From a bacterium (GTDB lineage: Bacteria; SM23-31; JAUVVT01): DNA of 5,188 nt. Each line of letters opens with the position of its first letter. Positions within the stretch are counted from its first letter, which is position 1. Positions 1-4,563 of this stretch are shown here, piece by piece. Under the pieces are notes generated by a model. It saw nothing but the letters and a program-made list of their open reading frames with translations. It was not told the DNA's origin and ran no database searches. The position numbers and the translations under genes were made by a program. The stretch is taken from NCBI GenBank assembly GCA_030616165.1, contig JAUWXV010000258.1:1-5188 (forward strand), read 5' to 3'.

Positions 1-269
1 AAAAGATTATTGAGAATCAAATGTCTGTGAGGGAATTGGAGTCAATTGTTTATAAAAAAGCCGAATCAAAACGAGACAAAAAAGAAACTGAATTACCTTC
101 TAAAGAGTTGTGGGTAATCGAATTCGAAAACAAAATAAGAGATGTTATTGGAACAAAGGTATCTATTAGTGAAAAAAATGAAAAGGGTTATATAAAAATT
201 GAATTTTACTCTATTGATGAATTGGAGAGAATAGTTGAACTTCTGGGCTCAAAAGAAAAAATTTATTGA
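1..269 (+). CDS. parB: ParB chromosome-partitioning protein, C-terminal part (5' truncated)
   Basis: This is the 3' end of a gene whose reading frame is already open at base 3; the Met at 21 is internal, not a true start. The first visible residues (KIIENQMSVRELESIV) match the end of the ParB DNA-binding core, where the family has a pattern like 'I..GLSVRE.E.LV'. A charged Lys/Glu linker follows. The last ~45 residues (WVIEFENKIRDVIGTKVSI, then KGYIKIEFYS and DELERIVELL) match the C-terminal dimerisation domain of ParB/Spo0J. ParB binds parS sites and works with ParA in chromosome segregation. The CTP-binding box and helix-turn-helix must lie upstream of the window. parA commonly precedes parB, so it may be just outside. 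The stop is TGA at 267-269. The assignment rests on the C-terminal domain only but is quite characteristic. Confidence 0.85.
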   Translation, partial: KIIENQMSVRELESIVYKKAESKRDKKETELPSKELWVIEFENKIRDVIGTKVSISEKNEKGYIKIEFYSIDELERIVELLGSKEKIY

Positions 270-322
270 CTTTTAATCCTTTTTTTGTAAATTTGGCATT
301 TTGAAGATTTATAATTTATACA
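266..322 (+). promoter_or_regulatory. possible promoter region upstream of the M23 peptidase gene
   Basis: The 68-base gap between parB and the peptidase gene is very AT-rich and holds several imperfect promoter-like pairs. TTGACT at 266-271 with TAAATT at 288-293 has a 16-base spacer. TTGGCA at 293-298 with TATACA at 317-322 has an 18-base spacer. The segment 288-295 (TAAATTTG) also fits the Bacteroidetes -7 pattern TAnnTTTG. A run of seven T at 280-286 has no GC-rich stem before it, so no intrinsic terminator for parB is supported. In sequence this AT-rich such matches arise easily by chance, so the call is tentative. If real, it would drive the peptidase-bactofilin-atp gene run. Confidence 0.25.
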
Positions 323-337
323 ATTTCTTAAATTTAT

Positions 338-1177
338 ATGAAAAAAAGAAAAAAAAACATATCTATTCTTTTTATTTCAGATAATAGAAAAGAACCTATA
401 AGTATAAAATTAAAACTTGGAGTTTTCAAGTTTATTATAGTTGGAATCGTACTGATATTTTTATTGATAATATTAAGCGGAGTTTACTATTATAGTGTGC
501 TTGGTATCCTTGCGGATTATGATAATATGAAGGAAAAAAGTAAGCAGACAGAGGAATATAGAAGGATTGTACTCAGGATAGTAAAAAGGTTTGAAACTAT
601 AGAAAATACCGACAGGAAGATTAGAGAACTTTTTGGCGAAAAGATGGGCAGTGAAAAAGAACTTGATGAAGGTGAAACTCTTAATAACGAAGAAGATGAA
701 ATTATCAAGTTATTGTATGACAATGTTAATTTTACATTCGATAATTGGAATGATATTGGACTGAATTTTGAAAAATATTCAGCCTCTTCAAGATATATAC
801 CATATACTATACCAGTGGAAGGTTTTATAACAAAAATATTTCAGAAAAATGATCTTCTGACAGGAGAGTCGCATATTGGAATTGATATAGTTGCAAAGGA
901 GGGGTCTGTAATAAGGTCTGTTGCTGATGGAGTGGTTGTTTTTGCGAACTGGACTTATGAAGGAGGAAATGTTATTATAATGGACCACTTAAATGGATTT
1001 ATCTCTTTTTATAAACATAATAAGAGGCTTCTTGTAGGTGAGAAAAGTTTTGTCAGGAGAGGTCAGCAAATAGCATTAATGGGGAATTCAGGAGTAAGTT
1101 CGGGAACTCATCTCCATTTTGAAATATGGAAAAATGGGAAACCGGTTGACCCGAAAAACTACATTATTAACTTTTAG
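338..1177 (+). CDS. Membrane-anchored M23 (LytM-type) peptidoglycan endopeptidase
   Basis: Predicted zinc metallopeptidase that cleaves peptide cross-links in the cell wall. The 279-residue protein starts with a basic stretch (MKKRKKN) and has one hydrophobic helix at about residues 28-50. A charged, probably coiled-coil segment covers about 60-125, and the M23 domain about 155-275. The active site looks complete: HIGID gives zinc ligands H179 and D183, THLHFE gives H258 (catalytic) and H260 (zinc ligand), and YKH supplies H227, the usual second catalytic histidine. It should therefore be active rather than a degenerate LytM regulator. With one N-terminal helix and no obvious cleavage site, the domain should sit in the periplasm, anchored in the inner membrane. 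The start at 338 has no clear Shine-Dalgarno sequence, but the basic-plus-membrane N-terminus fits the family. Bactofilin follows closely, a common pairing in which the scaffold localises the peptidase for cell-shape control. Confidence 0.9.
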   Translation: MKKRKKNISILFISDNRKEPISIKLKLGVFKFIIVGIVLIFLLIILSGVYYYSVLGILADYDNMKEKSKQTEEYRRIVLRIVKRFETIENTDRKIRELFGEKMGSEKELDEGETLNNEEDEIIKLLYDNVNFTFDNWNDIGLNFEKYSASSRYIPYTIPVEGFITKIFQKNDLLTGESHIGIDIVAKEGSVIRSVADGVVVFANWTYEGGNVIIMDHLNGFISFYKHNKRLLVGEKSFVRRGQQIALMGNSGVSSGTHLHFEIWKNGKPVDPKNYIINF

Positions 1178-1215
1178 TAGAGTTTGAAGAAATGAAAAAG
1201 GAAGAGAGTGTTAAT

Positions 1216-1665
1216 ATGAAAAATGATAATAAAGAATTAAATACAATAATAGGCAAAGGTTCTGTTATAAATGGAAAAGTTTCAATTCAGAATAGTATAA
1301 GAATCGAGGGTAGAATTATTGGCGAAGTTTCATCAACCGGGACAGTTACTATTGGCTCAAAAGGAGAAATAGAAGGGGATATAATAGCTGTAGATGCTAT
1401 AGTCGGTGGAAAAGTTAAGGGGAGTATGAAAGCTTCGGAAAAGATAATCTTGGAAGCAAATTCCATTTTTATTGGTGATATGCAAACTGCAAAACTTACT
1501 ATTAATGAAGGAGCAATGTTTGAAGGTAAATGCTGTATGACTGAAGAAAAAGAAAAACCCGGCGGAAAGGTAAAAAGTGAGGTAAAACTTGTTGATGAGA
1601 ATAAGAGTCTGAAAACTCCTGAAAATAATTACTCTGTGAAGTCCAACAATGAACAAAAAAAATGA
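1216..1665 (+). CDS. Bactofilin (polymer-forming cytoskeletal protein)
   Basis: Bactofilins polymerise into nucleotide-independent filaments that position cell-wall enzymes and other envelope proteins. The protein from this start is 149 residues. A short polar N-terminus leads into a beta-helical core of about 100 residues with the recurring short-strand/Gly pattern: TIIGKGSVINGKVSIQ, IRIEGRIIGEV, VTIGSKGEIEGDI, AIVGGKVKG and LTINEGAMFEGKC. The remaining ~40 residues are a Lys/Glu/Asn-rich, probably disordered tail, as is usual for the family. An in-frame ATG at 1192 would add eight residues (MKKEESVN). I prefer 1216 because GGAAGAGAG lies just upstream, while 1192 has only a weak purine stretch. 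Two adjacent cysteines (CCM) sit at the end of the core. The gene directly follows the M23 peptidase, its likely partner, and its 3' end overlaps the next gene by 17 bases. Confidence 0.88.
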   Translation: MKNDNKELNTIIGKGSVINGKVSIQNSIRIEGRIIGEVSSTGTVTIGSKGEIEGDIIAVDAIVGGKVKGSMKASEKIILEANSIFIGDMQTAKLTINEGAMFEGKCCMTEEKEKPGGKVKSEVKLVDENKSLKTPENNYSVKSNNEQKK

Positions 1666-1891
1666 TAGAAAAAAAACTATTAATGAAATCGGGTTCTATA
1701 CTGATGTAGGTTTAAGGTATGCAATTACTATAATAGCCTTTCTTGGTTTGGGTTATTTGATAGATATCAAAACCGGGCTTAAGCCCGCTTTTACTTTAAT
1801 CGGGGTCTTTTTTGGGGCTTCGGTAGGATTTTATAGCTTGTATCGAAGTTTGATTTCGCGTATGAATAGAAATGAAAAAAAGAAATCATAA
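1649..1891 (+). CDS. atpZ: AtpZ/AtpI-family F1Fo ATP synthase accessory membrane protein
   Basis: Small 80-residue protein of the family often annotated as 'AtpZ/AtpI' or 'F0F1 ATPase subunit (putative Ca2+/Mg2+ transporter)'. A basic N-terminus (MNKKNDRKK) is followed by two membrane helices at about residues 20-39 and 47-68 and a basic tail (RMNRNEKKKS). Between the helices is the family pattern LGYLIDIKTGLKPAFTLIG, with Gly-rich turns (GVFFGASVG) in helix 2. Members lie at the 5' end of atp operons and are linked to divalent-cation supply or to Fo assembly; the exact role is not settled. It overlaps the bactofilin gene by 17 bases and the next gene by 20, which suggests translational coupling. 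A 14-base palindrome lies inside the gene at 1774-1787. The position directly ahead of the Fo genes supports the call. Confidence 0.8.
   Translation: MNKKNDRKKTINEIGFYTDVGLRYAITIIAFLGLGYLIDIKTGLKPAFTLIGVFFGASVGFYSLYRSLISRMNRNEKKKS
1774..1787. repeat. 14-base perfect palindrome (CGGGCTTAAGCCCG)
   Basis: A perfect self-complementary sequence inside the atpZ reading frame, in the loop codons Thr-Gly-Leu-Lys-Pro. Its flanks (C at 1773, C at 1788) break the symmetry. It is conspicuously GC-rich for its surroundings. It could form a cruciform or be a dimeric protein-binding site; as RNA it could pair only between molecules or with a small unpaired centre. It may also be coincidence within coding sequence. 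Confidence 0.4.
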
Positions 1892-2243
1892 ATTTTTTTT
1901 ATATTTTTTACCTGTTTTTATTTTACCACTCTTTATAGTATATTTTAGATGCGAAAGTAAAACGTTTGAAAGTGTGGTATGGGGAGCCATTGTAAGTAGT
2001 ATAGTAATGACTGGGGGCATTTTATCTTTGAGATTTACTTTAAATCGCTCTATGAATATATTTTTGGGGACGCTTATTGGAGGAATATTGCTTAGATTGT
2101 TGATAATCCTTTCGTCTGGTTTTTATATTCGCTACTTTTCGGATTTAAATGTAAAAGACTATTTTATCTCCCTTTTAGGATATTATTTTACTATTCAATT
2201 TTTAGAGGTAATGTATTTTAACAAGGGAATTAAAAAAGTATAA
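1872..2243 (+). CDS. AtpI-like ATP synthase accessory membrane protein (subunit I)
   Basis: A 123-residue very hydrophobic protein with about four predicted membrane helices (roughly residues 8-25, 33-53, 63-84 and 96-117), short loops and basic ends. Length, topology and position between atpZ and atpB fit the ATP synthase subunit I (AtpI) family, which assists c-ring assembly or Fo stability and is poorly conserved in sequence. I see no diagnostic motif; Gly-rich stretches (MTGGI and GTLIGGILLR) and an Arg in helix 3 are the visible landmarks. The call therefore relies largely on context. The gene starts inside the end of atpZ (20-base overlap), ends five bases before the atpB start, and lacks a clear ribosome-binding site of its own. 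Coupled translation from atpZ is likely. Confidence 0.65.
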   Translation: MKKRNHKFFLYFLPVFILPLFIVYFRCESKTFESVVWGAIVSSIVMTGGILSLRFTLNRSMNIFLGTLIGGILLRLLIILSSGFYIRYFSDLNVKDYFISLLGYYFTIQFLEVMYFNKGIKKV

Positions 2244-2248
2244 GATAG

Positions 2249-3088
2249 ATGTTAGTGGATAATATTGATAAAATATCAGGGGTCTTGAAAGGTGTCCAGG
2301 AACATTCTGAAGGAACTCAAGGTGGTGGGAAGACAGAGGAGATTATGCACCACATCCTTGATTCGAACGTCTTTGAGATATTCGGAAAAGAGATACATCT
2401 TCCACATATTGAGGTTTTTGGTTTTGATATTTCTATAACAAAACACATTCTTATGATGTGGATTGCAGGTTTAATAATTATTCTTCTTTTCCGATTGAGT
2501 TTCAGGAAAATGGATCTGGTTCCCAGGGGCATTGCAAATTTGTTAGAAGCAATGATTTTATTTATCAGAGATGAGGTTGTTTATGCTAACTTCGGGAAAG
2601 CAGGAAGGGGATATGTTTCATACTTTTTGACATTGTTCTTTTTTATACTTGTCTGTAATTTATTGGGTCTTGTTCCATATGCTTCTACTGCCACAGGAAA
2701 CATTAGTGTTACCGCCGCTCTTGCCGGAATATCTTTTGTAGTAATACAGGGAAGTGGAATTAAAAAGAAGGGGTTTATAAAATATGCCCGTGATATTATA
2801 CCGCCCGGTATCCCATTCTGGCTGGTACCGGTAATGATACCGGTAGAGATTGTCAGTATGCTGACAAAACCTTTTGCTCTTTGTATCCGTCTTTTTGCAA
2901 ATATGACCGGCGGGCATATAGTTCTTTTAGCACTATTTGGGCTTTTAACAAGTTTTAAATTTGCGCCAATCATTTTTTTCCCACTTGCTATAAGTCTTAT
3001 TGAACTATTAATTGCACTTATTCAGGCTTATATTTTTACCTTTTTAACTTCTGTATTTGTAAGTATGACTATGCTGGAGGAGCATTGA
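2249..3088 (+). CDS. atpB: F1Fo ATP synthase subunit a
   Basis: Subunit a forms the two proton half-channels of Fo against the c-ring. The 279-residue protein has an N-terminal polar extension (about 1-60) and then five to six membrane helices. The essential arginine is R214 in CIRLFANMTGGHIVL (E. coli R210), with the conserved Asn at N218. H223 and E252 occupy the positions of E. coli E219 and H245, the reciprocal swap known from many bacteria and mitochondria. Q259 in LIALIQAYIF equals E. coli Q252. The C-terminus SMTMLEEH resembles the E. coli end. The start at 2249 lies five bases after the preceding stop, with a poor Shine-Dalgarno. An internal ATG at 2345 (MHHILDSN) follows GAGGAG with only a 3-base spacer and is an alternative start. 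The extension contains a Gly-rich stretch (EGTQGGGKTEE) with no known function. Confidence 0.96.
   Translation: MLVDNIDKISGVLKGVQEHSEGTQGGGKTEEIMHHILDSNVFEIFGKEIHLPHIEVFGFDISITKHILMMWIAGLIIILLFRLSFRKMDLVPRGIANLLEAMILFIRDEVVYANFGKAGRGYVSYFLTLFFFILVCNLLGLVPYASTATGNISVTAALAGISFVVIQGSGIKKKGFIKYARDIIPPGIPFWLVPVMIPVEIVSMLTKPFALCIRLFANMTGGHIVLLALFGLLTSFKFAPIIFFPLAISLIELLIALIQAYIFTFLTSVFVSMTMLEEH
2826..2867. repeat. palindromic direct repeat followed by a small hairpin inside atpB
   Basis: TACCGGTA occurs twice (2826-2833 and 2838-2845), each copy itself a palindrome. It is followed by an inverted repeat TTGTCAG / CTGACAA (2850-2856 and 2861-2867) with a four-base loop. All of it is coding, in the Val-Pro-Val / Ile-Pro-Val region of subunit a just before the essential-Arg helix. 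The TACCGGTA copies reflect a repeated Pro-Val codon pattern. The hairpin is modest in strength. No function is claimed. Confidence 0.3.
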
Positions 3089-3146
3089 GAGAATGACCAA
3101 TTTTATTAACAGAATAAGGATTAAATCAACTTAAAAAACAACAGTT

Positions 3147-3151
3147 GGAGG
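3147..3151 (+). promoter_or_regulatory. strong ribosome-binding site of atpE (GGAGG)
   Basis: GGAGG ends five bases before the ATG at 3157 and is the clearest Shine-Dalgarno sequence in the window. It fixes the start at 3157 rather than the in-frame TTG at 3145, which lies upstream of and partly within the same motif. The preceding spacer (3089-3156) includes an AT-rich stretch. A strong site suits subunit c, which is needed in about 8-17 copies per complex. Confidence 0.75.
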
Positions 3152-3156
3152 AAAAA

Positions 3157-3387
3157 ATGACAGATATGACATTTGCATATATTGCAGCAGGATTCGGTGC
3201 GGCATTTACAACTATTGGGGCTGCATTCGGTATTGGGAAGATTGCCGAGCGTGCGATGGATGGAATTGCCAGACAACCGGAAGCGGGCGGGGAAATCAGG
3301 ATATCTATGATTATTGCATGTGCTCTTATTGAAGGTATTGCACTTTTTTCTGAGGTTATTTGCTTCTTATTATGTATAAAAACCTAA
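3157..3387 (+). CDS. atpE: F1Fo ATP synthase subunit c
   Basis: Subunit c builds the rotating membrane ring that carries ions. From the ATG at 3157 it is 76 residues, two membrane helices joined by the polar loop ARQPEAGGE (residues 38-46), whose Arg-Gln-Pro contacts the F1 central stalk. Helix 1 has the small-residue packing pattern (GFGAA, IGAAFGIG). The ion-binding carboxylate is E59 in ALIEGIALF. Gly follows E59, and Ile sits where Na+ types have Gln in helix 1, so the Na+ signature (Q...ES/T) is absent and proton coupling is expected. Two oddities are a second glutamate, E66, two helical turns below E59 in helix 2, and three cysteines in the same helix (C55, C69, C73). The start follows a strong GGAGG; a TTG four codons upstream is unlikely to be used. 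atpB lies 68 bases upstream and atpF 22 downstream. Confidence 0.94.
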   Translation: MTDMTFAYIAAGFGAAFTTIGAAFGIGKIAERAMDGIARQPEAGGEIRISMIIACALIEGIALFSEVICFLLCIKT

Positions 3388-3409
3388 AAAATGAAAGGAT
3401 AAAGTTGCT

Positions 3410-3904
3410 ATGCTTGATATAGTGCCAGGTGTTTCTTTTTGGACTATTGTTAATTTTATTCTTTTGCTTATACTCCTGAGAATTTTTGCCTGGAAGCCGA
3501 TTCTTTCTGCCATAGAAAAGAGAGAGAAGAAAATACAGGATTCAATAGATAATGCAGACAAAGCCCAAGAAGAAGCAGAAAAAAAATTCCGGGAATATAA
3601 AGATTTGCTTGAGAAGGGGAAAAAGGAGTCTGTTGAAATTATCTCTCAAGCAAAGGAGAGGGCTGATAAAATTCAAAATGAGATTCTGGAGAAAGCTGAC
3701 CTTGAAACAAAATCATTATTAGAAAAAGCAAAAAATGAAATCGCCTTGGAGAGAGAAAAGGCTGTTGAAGAGATAAAAGCAAAGGTCGCTGATATTTCCG
3801 TAGCACTGGCTTCCAAAATGATAAGTAAAAGTGTTAGCCCTGAAGAACATAGAGAACTTATTAATAGTTCGATAAAAGAATTGGGGGAGAAAAAAGTCCT
3901 GTAA
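3410..3904 (+). CDS. atpF: F1Fo ATP synthase subunit b
   Basis: Subunit b forms the peripheral stalk that holds the F1 catalytic head still against the rotor. The 164-residue protein has one N-terminal membrane helix (about residues 9-28, FWTIVNFILLLILLRIFAW). The conserved KPILSAIEKREKKI transition follows, then a long Glu/Lys/Ala-rich helix, probably a right-handed coiled coil, from about 35 to 140. A short C-terminal segment (SPEEHRELINSSIKELG) would contact subunit delta. The length is normal for the family. There is a single b gene here with no b' copy beside it, so a homodimer is expected. The ATG at 3410 has AAGGA ten bases upstream. The gene sits between atpE and atpH, the standard order. 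Confidence 0.95.
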   Translation: MLDIVPGVSFWTIVNFILLLILLRIFAWKPILSAIEKREKKIQDSIDNADKAQEEAEKKFREYKDLLEKGKKESVEIISQAKERADKIQNEILEKADLETKSLLEKAKNEIALEREKAVEEIKAKVADISVALASKMISKSVSPEEHRELINSSIKELGEKKVL

Positions 3905-3943
3905 GAATTTAATTGATTTAAAATTGTGAACTGAGTATTAGAG

Positions 3944-4483
3944 ATGATATCAAATACTATTTCAAGAAGATATGCAAGCGCAATTTTCAAGGCATCTTCT
4001 ACAATCGATTGTTTGGAGGAAGTATCCAGTGACCTGAATGAGTTATCAAATGAGATGGAAACTAACCGGGAATTCAGGTATTTTATGCTGACTCCTCGAA
4101 TAAAGAAGAGCCGAAAAAAAGAATTGATAACCGAACTTTTTAAAGATAAATTTTCCGATGTTACCATTCACTTTTTATTTATTCTAATTGATAAAAGAAG
4201 ACAGGAATATCTTAGAAAAATTAACGACTATTTTAAAGTCCTCTATGACCGTTATCATCAAAGGATGGAAGTAACAGCGGTTTCTCCGTTAGAACTTACG
4301 GAAGAGGAAAAAAGCAAATTGGAGAAGACACTCGAGAAAATTACTGGTAAAATCATCAGTATTGCAAATAAAATCGACCCTTCAATTATAGGAGGATTGG
4401 TTATCAAGATAGAAAATATAATTTTAGATAACAGCATAAAGGGACACCTCGAAATTTTAAGAAAGGAGATGGTGGGGGGATAA
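3944..4483 (+). CDS. atpH: F1Fo ATP synthase subunit delta
   Basis: Subunit delta joins the top of F1 to the b stalk. The 179-residue protein begins with the family signature for the alpha-helical N-domain (ISRRYASAIFKAS, residues 6-18). It continues as a helical bundle to about 105 and ends with the C-terminal domain. That domain includes MEVTAVSPLELTEEEKSKLE, the conserved IDPSIIGGLVIKI (residues 144-156), and LDNSIKGHLEILRKEM. In many homologues the second of these reads 'vdpsllGGlvvrigd'. The length is normal and no break is seen. The start at 3944 lacks a good Shine-Dalgarno, but the signature lies only a few residues in, so the start is credible. The usual next gene, atpA, does not follow; after an 80-base AT-rich spacer an unrelated gene begins. 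Confidence 0.94.
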   Translation: MISNTISRRYASAIFKASSTIDCLEEVSSDLNELSNEMETNREFRYFMLTPRIKKSRKKELITELFKDKFSDVTIHFLFILIDKRRQEYLRKINDYFKVLYDRYHQRMEVTAVSPLELTEEEKSKLEKTLEKITGKIISIANKIDPSIIGGLVIKIENIILDNSIKGHLEILRKEMVGG

Positions 4484-4563
4484 GTGTATATTATTCTATT
4501 TATGGTTTTTTAACGTTAAGTTTTAAAATTTTTAGAAATATATTAAAAATTAAGTAATATTTT
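4484..4563. other. AT-rich spacer after atpH with a weak inverted repeat
   Basis: About 80 bases separate atpH from the next gene, the largest gap in the window. It contains the palindrome TTAACGTTAA near 4510-4519 and an inverted repeat AATTTTTA / TAAAAATT (4527-4534 and 4544-4551) with a nine-base loop. Both are almost pure A/T and would make poor terminators. -10-like hexamers (TATATT at 4539-4544, TAATAT at 4555-4560) exist, but I find no well-spaced -35. The gap may separate two transcription units; the sequence does not prove it. Confidence 0.3.

Noticed and set aside
270-337. parS site or parB terminator in the gap after parB
   Set aside because: No sequence close to the parS consensus and no GC-rich stem before the T-run at 280-286.
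2309-2341. Walker A-like pattern (GTQGGGKT) in the N-terminal extension of subunit a
   Set aside because: It fits GxxxxGK[ST] by chance in a Gly-rich polar tail; there is no NTPase domain around it and it may lie upstream of the true start.
2581-2973. 130-codon minus-strand frame within atpB
   Set aside because: Antisense shadow of a strongly conserved gene, with no domain pattern of its own.
3093-3134. Tiny 13-codon frame (MTNFINRIRIKST) between atpB and atpE
   Set aside because: Too short, no recognisable product and poorly placed initiation signal; it is best read as spacer.
3145-3156. TTG at 3145 as the start of atpE
   Set aside because: It would make the GGAGG motif part of the coding sequence; the ATG at 3157 has ideal spacing and gives a normal subunit c N-terminus.
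3325-3360. Sodium-dependent subunit c
   Set aside because: The residue after the carboxylate is Gly, not Ser/Thr, and the helix 1 Gln is replaced by Ile, so the Na+ signature is missing.
3673-4167. 164-codon minus-strand frame across atpF/atpH
   Set aside because: Lies antisense to two well-supported ATP synthase genes; the Ser/Phe-rich product is the typical shadow of Lys/Glu-rich coding sequence.
4527-4551. Rho-independent terminator after atpH
   Set aside because: The inverted repeat is A/T only with a nine-base loop, so the stem would be weak; such repeats are expected by chance at this composition.
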